From Paenibacillus rhizovicinus (GTDB lineage Bacteria > Bacillota > Bacilli > Paenibacillales > Paenibacillaceae), in contig NZ_CP048286.1 in assembly GCF_010365285.1 (NCBI RefSeq), positions 4,807,501-4,871,500 on the forward strand: DNA of 64,000 bases, read 5' to 3'. Below are positions 1-10,132 of the stretch, in pieces. A program made the position numbers and the translations under genes. Within the stretch, counting starts at the first letter, position 1, and every line of letters begins with the position of its first letter. Below the pieces are notes generated by a model. That model was not told the origin of the DNA. It saw nothing but the letters and a program-made list of their open reading frames with translations, and did no database searches.

Positions 1-2735
<2,735 letters not shown>

Positions 2736-2826
2736 AGAACATGCTCTTTAGCTAAGCTAAGCAAGAAACCTTCGCAAAAGTTCGTATCCAGTTTTCAGGG
2801 TGTAAGTTGCCCGAATAACATACTGT

Positions 2827-2902
2827 TCCCTGATAGCTCAGTTGGTAGAGCACTCGACTGTTAATCGAGTTGTCACAGGTTCGAGTCCTGTTCGGGGAGC
2901 CA
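2827..2902 (+). tRNA. tRNA-Asn (GTT)
   Basis: Full cloverleaf with acceptor TCCCTGA pairing TCGGGGA, anticodon GTT in the CTGTTAA loop, T-loop TTCGAGT and encoded CCA. First of 16 tRNA genes transcribed with the 23S gene, starting about 90 bases after it. Confidence 0.98.
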
Positions 2903-2907
2903 TTTCT

Positions 2908-2998
2908 GGAGAGCTGTCCGAGTGGTCGAAGGAGCACGATTGGAAATCGTGTAGGCGCTAACCGCGTCTCGAGGGTTCGAATCCCTCGCTCTCCGCCA
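2908..2998 (+). tRNA. tRNA-Ser (GGA)
   Basis: Class II tRNA with a long variable arm; acceptor GGAGAGC pairs GCTCTCC; anticodon GGA; encoded CCA. Confidence 0.97.
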
Positions 2999-3003
2999 GA
3001 TAC

Positions 3004-3078
3004 GGCCCGTTGGTCAAGTGGTTAAGACACCTCCCTTTCACGGAGGTAACAGGGGTTCGAGTCCCCTACGGGTCACCA
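3004..3078 (+). tRNA. tRNA-Glu (TTC)
   Basis: Acceptor GGCCCGT pairs ACGGGTC; anticodon loop CTTTCAC gives TTC; encoded CCA. Confidence 0.97.
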
Positions 3079-3157
3079 ATTTCTCTAAAAATTCTTCAAA
3101 AAATGACTTGCAATGAGCATAGTAAATGAGTTATAGTATTACTTGTCGCTCAAACAT

Positions 3158-3233
3158 GGAGGCTTAGCTCAGCTGGGAGAGCATCTGCCTTACAAGCAGA
3201 GGGTCGGCGGTTCGATCCCGTCAGCCTCCACCA
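3158..3233 (+). tRNA. tRNA-Val (TAC)
   Basis: Acceptor GGAGGCT pairs AGCCTCC; anticodon TAC; encoded CCA. It follows the longest spacer in the cluster, about 80 bases and AT-rich, which could hold a processing site or internal promoter. Confidence 0.97.
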
Positions 3234-3260
3234 TAATTGCATAGCAATGATTTCTAATGA

Positions 3261-3340
<80 letters not shown>

Positions 3341-3371
3341 ATCTTCGGTGTCTTACCGAGAATTATAATGT

Positions 3372-3448
3372 GGAGCCGTGGTGTAGTGGCCCAACATGCC
3401 TGCCTGTCACGCAGGAGACCGCGGGTTCGAATCCCGTCGGCTCCGCCA
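3372..3448 (+). tRNA. tRNA-Asp (GTC)
   Basis: Acceptor GGAGCCG pairs CGGCTCC; anticodon GTC; encoded CCA. Confidence 0.97.
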
Positions 3449-3462
3449 TTATAACCAAGTAA

Positions 3463-3538
<76 letters not shown>

Positions 3539-3563
3539 TTTAAGACAAGCAATAAGTTAATAT

Positions 3564-3639
<76 letters not shown>

Positions 3640-3646
3640 TTTTCAT

Positions 3647-3730
3647 GGAGGATTAGCGAAGTGGCCAAACGCGGGAGACTGTAAATCTCTTCCTCACGGT
3701 TCGGTGGTTCGAATCCATCATCCTCCACCA
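3647..3730 (+). tRNA. tRNA-Tyr (GTA)
   Basis: Class II tRNA with a long variable arm; acceptor GGAGGAT pairs ATCCTCC; anticodon GTA; encoded CCA. Confidence 0.97.
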
Positions 3731-3739
3731 CTTTTTTAT

Positions 3740-3813
3740 AGGGGCATAGTTTAAGGGTAGAACAGCGGTCTCCAAAACCGTTAGTGTGGGTTCAATTCCT
3801 GCTGCCCCTGCCA
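3740..3813 (+). tRNA. tRNA-Trp (CCA)
   Basis: Acceptor AGGGGCA pairs TGCCCCT; anticodon CCA in the CTCCAAA loop; encoded CCA end. Confidence 0.97.
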
Positions 3814-3832
3814 ATTTCAAATAGTTATATAT

Positions 3833-3909
3833 GGCGATCGTGGCGAAGTGGTTAACGCACCGGTTTGTGGATCCGGCATTCGTGGGTTCAATTCCCATCG
3901 GTCGCCCCA
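3833..3909 (+). tRNA. tRNA-His (GTG)
   Basis: Anticodon GTG. An extra 5' G faces discriminator C73, the His identity element; the remaining acceptor GCGATCG pairs CGGTCGC. Encoded CCA. Confidence 0.97.
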
Positions 3910-3937
3910 TTTTAACTATAAGTATGAAATTAAATGT

Positions 3938-4013
3938 TGGGGATTAGCCAAGCGGTAAGGCAACGGACTTTGACTCCGTCATTCCCTAGGTTCGAATCCT
4001 AGATCCCCAGCCA
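3938..4013 (+). tRNA. tRNA-Gln (TTG)
   Basis: Acceptor TGGGGAT pairs ATCCCCA; anticodon TTG; encoded CCA. Confidence 0.97.
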
Positions 4014-4018
4014 TTTAC

Positions 4019-4093
4019 GCGGAAGTGGCTCAGCGGTAGAGCATCGCCTTGCCAAGGCGAGGGTCGCGGGTTCGATTCCCGTCTTCCGCTCCA
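4019..4093 (+). tRNA. tRNA-Gly (GCC)
   Basis: Acceptor GCGGAAG pairs CTTCCGC; anticodon GCC; encoded CCA. Only five bases separate it from tRNA-Gln. Confidence 0.97.
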
Positions 4094-4103
4094 TTCTTCA
4101 TCT

Positions 4104-4177
4104 GGCGCCATAGCCAAGTGGTAAGGCAGAGCTCTGCAAAAGCTTTACCCCCAGTTCGAGTCTGGGTGGCGCCTCCA
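4104..4177 (+). tRNA. tRNA-Cys (GCA)
   Basis: Acceptor GGCGCCA pairs TGGCGCC; anticodon GCA; encoded CCA. Confidence 0.97.
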
Positions 4178-4192
4178 CAACTTCATTAATTT

Positions 4193-4269
4193 GTGCCCTT
4201 AGCTCAGCTGGATAGAGCGTTTGACTACGAATCAAAAGGTCAGGAGTTCGAATCTCTTAGGGCACGCCA
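4193..4269 (+). tRNA. tRNA-Arg (ACG)
   Basis: Acceptor GTGCCCT pairs AGGGCAC; anticodon ACG, whose A34 is normally deaminated to inosine; encoded CCA. In the comparable Bacillus subtilis trnD cluster this position holds a Leu tRNA (recalled, not checked). Confidence 0.96.
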
Positions 4270-4278
4270 ACAAAAAAT

Positions 4279-4360
4279 GCCGGCGTGGCGGAATGGCAGA
4301 CGCGCGCGACTCAAAATCGTGAGGGAAACCGTGGAGGTTCGAGTCCTCTCGCCGGCACCA
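4279..4360 (+). tRNA. tRNA-Leu (CAA)
   Basis: Class II tRNA with a long variable arm; acceptor GCCGGCG pairs CGCCGGC; anticodon CAA in the CTCAAAA loop; encoded CCA. Last tRNA of the cluster. Confidence 0.97.
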
Positions 4361-4387
4361 CTTTTACAATGAATAACGAAAACATAG

Positions 4388-4421
4388 ACGCTGATTGGAC
4401 ATAGTCCAGTCGGCGTTTTTT
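4388..4421 (+). terminator. Terminator of the rRNA-tRNA operon
   Basis: Thirteen-base stem (ACGCTGATTGGAC with GTCCAGTCGGCGT, two G-T pairs) with loop ATA, then a run of six T. Confidence 0.9.
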
Positions 4422-4495
4422 CGTTTATAGTGTTGTTCAACTTCTCGGCGCTTTGTACATATACATCTGTAAACGATGTTGAGGAGAGGATGCCG

Positions 4496-4660
4496 ATGAC
4501 CGACTTCGAAGAAAGACTGATTGCCGTATTGAAAGACATCAAAAGCGAATTAAGTATGGTGAGTAAGCGGTTGGACTCCATTTCCGATCATATCGATGAT
4601 TCGAGAAGAAGCTTGGATGTATTGAATGAGTTAGTACAGGTAATTGCTTATTCGGATTGA
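4496..4660 (+). CDS. Small helical (coiled-coil-like) hypothetical protein, 54 aa
   Basis: The start is the ATG nine bases after GAGGAG. The alternative ATG six bases upstream sits too close to that ribosome binding site. The product (MTDFEERLIAVLKDIKSELS...) is hydrophilic, with leucine and isoleucine at heptad-like spacing, so an amphipathic helix or short coiled coil is likely. It has no signal peptide or membrane segment. A terminator follows at 4698, so it is probably transcribed alone. I do not recognise the family. Confidence 0.65.
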   Translation: MTDFEERLIAVLKDIKSELSMVSKRLDSISDHIDDSRRSLDVLNELVQVIAYSD

Positions 4661-4988
4661 CGTGCTGAAGTACGTGGATTAGGAAAATCGCTTATTCAAG
4701 CCTGTTGGATCACTGATCTTGCAGGCTTTTTGTCATCTCTACTTATATCTTCATCAGAACTACACCGGAGAAGCGGATAATGTGATAGGCTGCGTATGAA
4801 AGCGGCAGTTCAGTCTGAGGGTCTGTAGAGTCCCCGCCTGAGGTCTAGGGTGAAATACCGTCGCGGGTCCGTTTTGAAGAATGCGAAAACAACCTACAAT
4901 AAGGACATAAGCAAGAAACGAAACATCAGCAACGCAAAGCACGTAATGAGCTAGTAAGATTGATCGAATTGAGAGGCGGTGACATAAC
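4661..4988 (+). promoter_or_regulatory. Leader region of the envelope-stress operon
   Basis: This 328-base stretch has no convincing gene. After the terminator at 4698-4731 it holds two similar direct repeats, GTCTGAGGGTCT at 4813 and GCCTGAGGTCT at 4836, starting 23 bases apart (about two helical turns). A possible promoter follows, TTTTGA (4872) - 17 bases - TACAAT (4895). The repeats may bind the LiaR-like regulator encoded by the operon; this is inference. A ribosome binding site (GAGGCGGTGA) precedes the ATG at 4989. Confidence 0.4.
4698..4731 (+). terminator. Terminator after the small helical protein gene
   Basis: Stem AAGCCTG with CAGGCTT around a 19-base spacer, then TTTTT. It lies 37 bases after the stop codon at 4660. 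Confidence 0.75.
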
Positions 4989-5276
4989 ATGAACGGAAAA
5001 AATGCACTTGGCGCGGTTTTGGTTGTTTTTGGCGGATTGATGGTGATGAAGTTTCTTGGCATTCACCTCGGTTGGATCGTTGGACTTCTGATGCCTTTCA
5101 TCCTGATTGGTCTTGGCGTTGTCGGGGTTAGAAACGACAGCAAAGTAATCGGCTCGATCCTGATCGTCGTAGGCGGCTTGATGCTTCTCCCGAAACTCTT
5201 CGGCTTGTTCTCGCTTCTGCTTGCGATCGTATTGATCGTATGGGGCGTGGCGATGTTTAAAGGAAAGCGAATTTAA
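4989..5276 (+). CDS. LiaI/LiaF-like small membrane protein
   Basis: A 95-residue, strongly hydrophobic protein with about four short membrane-spanning stretches (roughly residues 5-22, 27-45, 51-67 and 70-88) separated by glycine-rich turns, ending in a basic FKGKRI tail. This is the pattern of the LiaI/LiaF-like transmembrane region. Such proteins sit in the cytoplasmic membrane and tether PspA-type proteins or repress the cognate kinase. It is the first gene of the lia/psp operon, 95 bases before pspA. It lacks the C-terminal domain of full-length LiaF, so it could act as the LiaI-type membrane partner. The specific name is uncertain. Confidence 0.8.
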   Translation: MNGKNALGAVLVVFGGLMVMKFLGIHLGWIVGLLMPFILIGLGVVGVRNDSKVIGSILIVVGGLMLLPKLFGLFSLLLAIVLIVWGVAMFKGKRI

Positions 5277-5371
5277 TCTATCACCTGGTTTGAATCGCAG
5301 TAATGACGGTAAAAGACATTTCGGATAAGCCGCAATAATCGTTAACGTTCGGAACGAAGGAGGATCAAGCA

Positions 5372-6070
5372 ATGAGCATTTTGCGAAGAGTGAGGGACAT
5401 GACGGCTGCGACGTTGAACGAGCGGCTGGAGAAGGCCGAGGATCCCGTTAAGCTGATCGATCAGTTTCTATGGTCGACGCGGGAGGAAATCATTCAGGCC
5501 GAGAAATTGTATCAACAGTGCGCAGGACACGGCAACCATTTGAAAACGCAATGGCTGCAAGCGGAGCAATTGAAAGAAAAACGCGAACAGCAAGCCATCA
5601 TCGCGTTGAAAGCAGGCGAAGAGCATGTTGCCCGCATCGCTCTGATGGAGAAAGCGTCAAGCGAAGAGCGCGCCGCTCAGTACCGCGAGTTGTATGAACA
5701 AGCCGCTCAAAGCATCAGAGAGCTGGAAGAACAGCTTCGCGAGCTTCGCAGCGAGTATCAGAGCGTTTACGATAAGCGGGAGTATTTTGCGGCACGGATG
5801 GAGTCGCTTCGGCTGCAACAGCGATTGAACGAGCGTTACACGCAAAATGGCGTTTTCAACTCTGCGCCAGGTCAGCAATCCTCCGGGATATTCCGCAGGC
5901 TGGACGACCGAATCAGCGACATGGAGCTGGAGGCTCGCAGTCTCCGCGACCTGCGCAAGGCAGGACAGGATTGGGTTACTAGTGCAGGACAGTCGGTACA
6001 AAATGTGATTGAGCGCGAAATGGAGCAATTGAAGCGCAAACTGCAGCAGGAAGGATGGAAATCGCAATGA
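5372..6070 (+). CDS. PspA/IM30-family envelope-stress protein (first copy)
   Basis: A 232-residue, almost wholly helical protein of usual PspA length. The start follows AGGAGG. The N-terminus MSILRRVRDMTAATLNERLEKAEDP is the family's amphipathic helix, with the conserved DP-x-x-L-I-D-Q motif after it (residues 24-32). The rest is long coiled coil (about 35-220), rich in Glu, Gln, Arg and Ala. PspA/LiaH proteins form rings or rods on the inner face of the membrane and protect it when cell-wall antibiotics or other stress damage it. The last four bases (ATGA) overlap the start of pspC, implying translational coupling. A second, distinct pspA lies directly after pspC. Confidence 0.93.
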   Translation: MSILRRVRDMTAATLNERLEKAEDPVKLIDQFLWSTREEIIQAEKLYQQCAGHGNHLKTQWLQAEQLKEKREQQAIIALKAGEEHVARIALMEKASSEERAAQYRELYEQAAQSIRELEEQLRELRSEYQSVYDKREYFAARMESLRLQQRLNERYTQNGVFNSAPGQQSSGIFRRLDDRISDMELEARSLRDLRKAGQDWVTSAGQSVQNVIEREMEQLKRKLQQEGWKSQ

Positions 6071-6567
6071 AGAAGCTGTATCGATCGCGACGCGACAAAA
6101 AGTTGTTCGGCCTCTGCGGCGGACTTGCCGAGTTGTTGAATGTAGATGCGACGCTGGTGCGGATTCTGCTGATCGTCGTCACGGTCTTTACGAGCGGCGC
6201 ATTGATTGTTGTTTATATATTAGCGGGCTTGGTCGTGCCTAAGAATCCGTATGAGTTTGGCGGAGGCTACGGATCGGGTCAAGGCGGATACGGCGGCGGT
6301 TGGAACAACCAAAACCATGGACCGTATAACGGTGGCAATCCATATGGCAATTCCCAAGGCTTTGGGCAAAGCGGAAGCTCCTATGGCAGTTCTTACGGAA
6401 CGCCGTCCCAGCCAGGACCGTCGTGGCAGAAACCGCCTGCCCAAACGCAGGCGCATGCTTCGACAAACATAGATGCAATGATGGAAGATTTGGAGAAACG
6501 CGCCCTGAAGAAAGAAATTGAAGAGCTTCGCGCAAAACTGGCCAAACACGAGAAGGGAGATGTTTAA
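6067..6567 (+). CDS. PspC-domain membrane protein with Gly-rich linker
   Basis: The start is the ATG that overlaps the pspA stop codon (ATGA), with AGGAAGG upstream. Residues 1-60 form a PspC domain: [18 protein letters not shown], then [13 protein letters not shown] and a membrane helix ending near [10 protein letters not shown]. Residues 65-125 are a low-complexity Gly, Tyr, Ser, Asn, Gln and Pro linker. The C-terminus (about 137-166) is a charged helix ([19 protein letters not shown]), which looks like a coiled coil and could dock the neighbouring PspA proteins. PspC recruits PspA to the membrane in other bacteria. The gene is two bases from the second pspA. Confidence 0.9.
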   Translation: MKKLYRSRRDKKLFGLCGGLAELLNVDATLVRILLIVVTVFTSGALIVVYILAGLVVPKNPYEFGGGYGSGQGGYGGGWNNQNHGPYNGGNPYGNSQGFGQSGSSYGSSYGTPSQPGPSWQKPPAQTQAHASTNIDAMMEDLEKRALKKEIEELRAKLAKHEKGDV

Positions 6568-6569
6568 CA

Positions 6570-7259
6570 ATGAGTATTTTCAAACGAATGAAAGATATGA
6601 CGAAAGCATCCGTTCACGAGCTGTTGGATAAAATGGAAGATCCGGTCGTTATGCTGAATCAATATCTGCGCGACATGGAGGCTGAGATCCATGCGGCCGA
6701 ACTGACGGTCGCGAAACAAATGGCTAACGAGCGCCGCATGCTGCAGCGTTTGGAGGAAGCGTCAAGAAGCGGCGCTGACCGCGAGGCGAAAGCCGAGACT
6801 GCGCTTCGTGCCGGTCAGGAAGAGCTGGCGCGCAAACTGCTGGAGGAGAAAATCTTCTTCGACCAGAAGACGGCCGAATTCACGGATCTGCACGGAAGCG
6901 CGAAGTCGCAGGCCGAAGAGCTGATGAATCAGCTGCACGGCATGAAAGACGAGTACTATCAGCTTCGCAACAAACGCAACGAGCTTGCAGCCCGCGCCCA
7001 AATGGCGAAGGCGAAGAAGCAAATGGCGCAGGTGAGCTCGGTACACACGATCGAGAGCGGCAATGCATCGCGCGGCTTCAGCCGTATGGAAGAGAAAATC
7101 ATGCAGATGGAAGCGGAAGCAGACGTCATGCGGGTGCCATTCGGTTCCTACAACGGTCCGGTCACGGCGGCTGGCTCCGCCGATCCATCCAAACAGTTGA
7201 AAGTCGAGGAGCAGCTGCAAGCACTCAAGAGCAGACTGAACCCGCCATCCGCTGAATAG
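6570..7259 (+). CDS. PspA/IM30-family protein (second copy)
   Basis: A 229-residue PspA paralogue. The N-terminal helix [25 protein letters not shown] is followed by [12 protein letters not shown], then long coiled coil. It is plainly homologous to the upstream copy but diverged, so the duplication is old rather than recent. The proline and glycine segment near residues 190-205 ([17 protein letters not shown]) breaks the helix before a last short helix. The start is two bases after the pspC stop, with the ribosome binding site (GAAGGGAGATG) inside the pspC end, so the three genes are likely coupled. Confidence 0.92.
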   Translation: MSIFKRMKDMTKASVHELLDKMEDPVVMLNQYLRDMEAEIHAAELTVAKQMANERRMLQRLEEASRSGADREAKAETALRAGQEELARKLLEEKIFFDQKTAEFTDLHGSAKSQAEELMNQLHGMKDEYYQLRNKRNELAARAQMAKAKKQMAQVSSVHTIESGNASRGFSRMEEKIMQMEAEADVMRVPFGSYNGPVTAAGSADPSKQLKVEEQLQALKSRLNPPSAE

Positions 7260-7362
7260 CGTTTCGCAGAATAAACGAACACTATGCCTAGGTCGATGCG
7301 TTTCATTGGCATCGGCCACTGGCATGTTTTTGCGCGTTTCTACATAGGAAGGAGGAACGGCC

Positions 7363-8445
7363 TTGAGCGATCAATCGTCATTCCATCGCGAAGAACCGAA
7401 GGCTTCGTCCGAACGGCCTATCATGCTCCCGGATCAGGGAGTTCCTCCGGTCACCTACCGCAACGAACCGCCGCCGGCGCTTGTCCAAGCTGCCGAGAAA
7501 CGCAAAAACGTGGCGGAGACCGTTCTTTGGCTGTTCGTGATTTTGGGATTAAGCGTGCTGGTGCTGCAGGGAACGGGATATTTGAAGCTTTTCGCCCTGC
7601 AGAGCAAGGCGGCATTAATAGGACTAACGGTCATCGCGACTGCGCTCGTGTTTGCCGCGGTATATAGTTATTTGCAAGGCGTAAAGCTCCGCGCTGCGCT
7701 CAAGCGGCTCTCCGACCAGCAGAGGCGCAAACGCCAACGCCAGCGCGTGACGATCCCGGGAGAGGGCGGAGACGACGTGACCGAGGAAACGATGTCCGAA
7801 GAGGATGAGGCGTGGACGGAGCAGGTTCGTTTTACGGCGGTTATCGAGGAACGGCAGCGTCTGGCGCGCGAGCTGCACGATGCGGTCAGCCAGCAGTTAT
7901 TCGCCATCTCGATGACGGCGACGGCGGTCAGCCGGACGATGGAGAAGGATTGGGAACGCGCGAAACGGCAGGTGCAGCTCATCGAGGAAATGGCTTCCGT
8001 GGCGCAGTCGGAAATGCGCGCGCTGCTGCTGCATCTGCGGCCGGTGCATTTGGACGGAAAACATCTAAGCCAGGCGCTGCACAGCCTCGTGGAAGAGCTC
8101 AAACAGAAGGTGCCGATGGCGATTACGCTGGAGGCGGATGTGGCCGTGAAGCTGGGCGGGGAAGCAGAGGACCATCTGTTTCGGATCGCGCAGGAGGCGC
8201 TCTCCAATTCGCTGCGGCATTCCAAGGCGGATCAGCTTAATATATACTTACAGCAGGCAGGCGCTTACGTGCGGTTGACGGTGCAGGATAACGGCGTCGG
8301 TTTCTTTTTGGAAGAGAAAAAGCAGACGTCGTACGGCTTGCTGACGATGGAGGAACGCGTGAACGAACTGGGCGGCTCCATGAAGCTGATTACTTCGCCC
8401 GGCAACGGGGTCGTTATAGATATTTGGGTGCCTTCGGCATCATGA
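7363..8445 (+). CDS. LiaS/NarL-type sensor histidine kinase
   Basis: A 360-residue kinase starting with TTG after AAGGAGG. Residues 1-45 are a proline-rich cytoplasmic segment. Two membrane helices (about 50-70 and 82-105) enclose a very short outside loop, as in intramembrane-sensing kinases that detect envelope stress. A HisKA_3 dimerisation domain follows, with the phospho-acceptor His in ARELHDAVSQQLF (about 166-178). The HATPase domain contains FRIAQEALSNSLRHS (N box) and VQDNGVGF (G box). It should phosphorylate the response regulator encoded 19 bases downstream. Position after pspA-pspC-pspA supports a LiaS role. Confidence 0.92.
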   Translation: MSDQSSFHREEPKASSERPIMLPDQGVPPVTYRNEPPPALVQAAEKRKNVAETVLWLFVILGLSVLVLQGTGYLKLFALQSKAALIGLTVIATALVFAAVYSYLQGVKLRAALKRLSDQQRRKRQRQRVTIPGEGGDDVTEETMSEEDEAWTEQVRFTAVIEERQRLARELHDAVSQQLFAISMTATAVSRTMEKDWERAKRQVQLIEEMASVAQSEMRALLLHLRPVHLDGKHLSQALHSLVEELKQKVPMAITLEADVAVKLGGEAEDHLFRIAQEALSNSLRHSKADQLNIYLQQAGAYVRLTVQDNGVGFFLEEKKQTSYGLLTMEERVNELGGSMKLITSPGNGVVIDIWVPSAS

Positions 8446-8464
8446 TGGAGGGGAAGATCAACGA

Positions 8465-9142
8465 ATGGAAGCGATCGAACAAATGGACAGCATCGAACAG
8501 CCGATTAAAGTGCTGCTCGTCGACGATCACGAGATGGTGCGCATCGGCCTTGCGGCGGTGTTAAATACGGAAGACGGCATTGAGGTCGTCGGCGAGGCGA
8601 GCAACGGCCAGGAGGGCATTCGTTTGGCGCAGGCGTATCGGCCGGACGTCGTACTGATGGACCTCGTCATGGAAGGCATGGACGGCGTGGAGACGACGCG
8701 GAGATTGATGGAGCTCTATCCGGAATGCAAAGTCATCGTGCTGACCAGCTACTTGGACGACGGCAAAATGTACCCGGTTATCGAAGCAGGGGCATTCAGC
8801 TATCTGCTCAAAACATCGCGCGCGAATGAAATCGCCGAAGCGATCCGCGCCGCATCCCGCGGCCAATCCGTACTGGAATCGCAGGTCGCGGCTAAGATGA
8901 TGAATCGTTTTCGCCAGCCGAAGACGGAAGCGGTTAAGCCCTTGCACGATCAGCTGACCGAACGGGAAATGGATGTGCTCAAATGCGTCGGCAAAGGCAT
9001 GTCCAACCAGGAGATCGCGGAAGAGCTGTTCATCGGCATCAAGACGGTCAAATTCCATGTGACGAATATTTTCGCGAAGCTGGGCGTGGAAGACCGGACG
9101 CAGGCGGCGATATATGCGCATAAGCAGGGACTTGCGGAGTAA
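8465..9142 (+). CDS. LiaR/NarL-type response regulator
   Basis: A 225-residue regulator with an N-terminal receiver domain and a C-terminal LuxR-type helix-turn-helix. The receiver shows LLVDDHE near residue 17-23, the phospho-acceptor Asp in PDVVLMDL (about 60-67), VLTS, and the Lys in YLLKTS. The helix-turn-helix has LTEREMDVLKCVGKGMSNQEIAEELFIGIKTVKFHVTNI in the usual arrangement. It is the partner of the kinase just upstream and probably activates its own operon from the leader at 4800-4900. It is the last gene; a terminator follows at 9257. Confidence 0.94.
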   Translation: MEAIEQMDSIEQPIKVLLVDDHEMVRIGLAAVLNTEDGIEVVGEASNGQEGIRLAQAYRPDVVLMDLVMEGMDGVETTRRLMELYPECKVIVLTSYLDDGKMYPVIEAGAFSYLLKTSRANEIAEAIRAASRGQSVLESQVAAKMMNRFRQPKTEAVKPLHDQLTEREMDVLKCVGKGMSNQEIAEELFIGIKTVKFHVTNIFAKLGVEDRTQAAIYAHKQGLAE

Positions 9143-9231
9143 GGGATTGACTTGTTGAGGTGCCCGGGAGCGGAATAACTAGACGAGGCAGGCTGAATCG
9201 GAACGGTTGGTTAGATCAGCTGTGCCTCCGT

Positions 9232-9256
9232 GGGGATAGGGATAGGGATAGGGATG
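9232..9256 (+). repeat. GGGATA hexamer repeat, possible G-quadruplex
   Basis: Three GGGATA units plus GGGATG give four G-triplets separated by three-base loops, the textbook intramolecular G-quadruplex pattern. On the plus strand it would lie in the 3' untranslated RNA of the lia operon, just before the terminator. Whether it folds is inference. Confidence 0.85.
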
Positions 9257-9280
9257 GACGCTTGGGAGAGCGTCTTTTTT
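9257..9280 (+). terminator. Terminator of the lia/psp operon
   Basis: Stem GACGCT with AGCGTC around loop TGGGAG, followed by TTTTTT. Confidence 0.8.
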
Positions 9281-9348
9281 GTTGTTCATTGGGATGGCAA
9301 CGGGTCCGGAGAGGTGAAGGAAAGACTGCATAGAAGAAACAGGGGCAT

Positions 9349-9459
9349 AGAGGCACAGAAGTAACAGAGGCAAAGAGGCACAGAAGCAACAGAAGCAAAG
9401 AGGCACAGAAGCAACAGAAGCAACAGAAGCAACAGAAGCAACAGAAGCAACAGAAGCAA
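9349..9459 (+). repeat. Nested tandem repeat (25-mer and 9-mer units)
   Basis: Three copies of a 25-base unit beginning AGAGGCACAGAAG start at 9349, 9374 and 9399. The last expands into six perfect head-to-tail copies of CAGAAGCAA (9406-9459). The array ends nine bases before the mobB stop codon on the other strand. Such arrays usually arise by slippage and vary between strains. The rest of the 9143-9468 spacer holds only the hexamer repeat and terminator listed separately. Confidence 0.95.
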
Positions 9460-9468
9460 AGAGGCTGA

Positions 9469-10014
9469 CTATTTAGTCGTTCGTGGCGTCAGGTTTTTGA
9501 AAATCCCCTCTGCGATGCGCGCTTCCTCATCGAGCGCGAATACCGGAACGGCGGCTTGCATGCGAATCGGTTCCGCTTGCGGCCACATGACGGCCATATA
9601 GGGATTCGTAAGACTTAGGAGCTCGCAGTCGTTCGTGTCGCGCAGCAGAATGATTTTGGGGTAGTGCTCCTGCTTAAAGCCCTCGACAAGCACGATATCG
9701 GCATGCTGCATATGTCCAAGCAGAACCGACAGCGGCTCAGGTCGTCTGCTGATGACGGCGCTGCGGGAAGCCGAGCTGATGGCCGTTATGTCCGCGCCAG
9801 CTTCTTGATGCTGCCATGTATCCGTGCCCGGCTTGTCCATATCGAAATCATGCGCATCGTGCTTGACGGTGCCGACGAGCAAGCCGGCTTGCTTCAGCCG
9901 TAGGATGAGCTTTGTGATCAGGGTCGTTTTGCCACTGTTCTTGTAGCCGACGACTTGGAGGACGAACGGCGTGCGGTTCGGTGGTTGCTTGAGAAACTCG
10001 GATTGCGAGTGCAT
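9469..10014 (-). CDS. mobB: Molybdopterin-guanine dinucleotide biosynthesis adaptor protein MobB
   Basis: A P-loop GTPase that assists the final nucleotide-attachment step of molybdenum cofactor synthesis. The Walker A motif GYKNSGKTTL lies near residues 23-32, followed by VGTVKHDAHDFDMDKPGTDT, diagnostic of MobB, and VLVEGFKQE. The start is the ATG of MHSQSEF, seven codons inside the longest frame, because AAAGGAGC lies just before it. The gene diverges from moeA across a 118-base shared promoter region, so the two probably serve one pathway. Confidence 0.93.
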   Translation of the reverse strand: MHSQSEFLKQPPNRTPFVLQVVGYKNSGKTTLITKLILRLKQAGLLVGTVKHDAHDFDMDKPGTDTWQHQEAGADITAISSASRSAVISRRPEPLSVLLGHMQHADIVLVEGFKQEHYPKIILLRDTNDCELLSLTNPYMAVMWPQAEPIRMQAAVPVFALDEEARIAEGIFKNLTPRTTK

Positions 10015-10132
10015 GATGTGCGCTCCTTTCGACATTTGGCGGCCTGGTTAATTATATCATACGGCGTATCCCCGCTTGTTCCGTATTCTGATACAATGAA
10101 AGGAAATGCCGGATGATCGTAGCGGAGGGTGT

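Noticed and set aside
9349..9459. Tandem array considered as a CRISPR
   Set aside because: Units are 9 and 25 bases with no unique spacers, and no cas genes are present.
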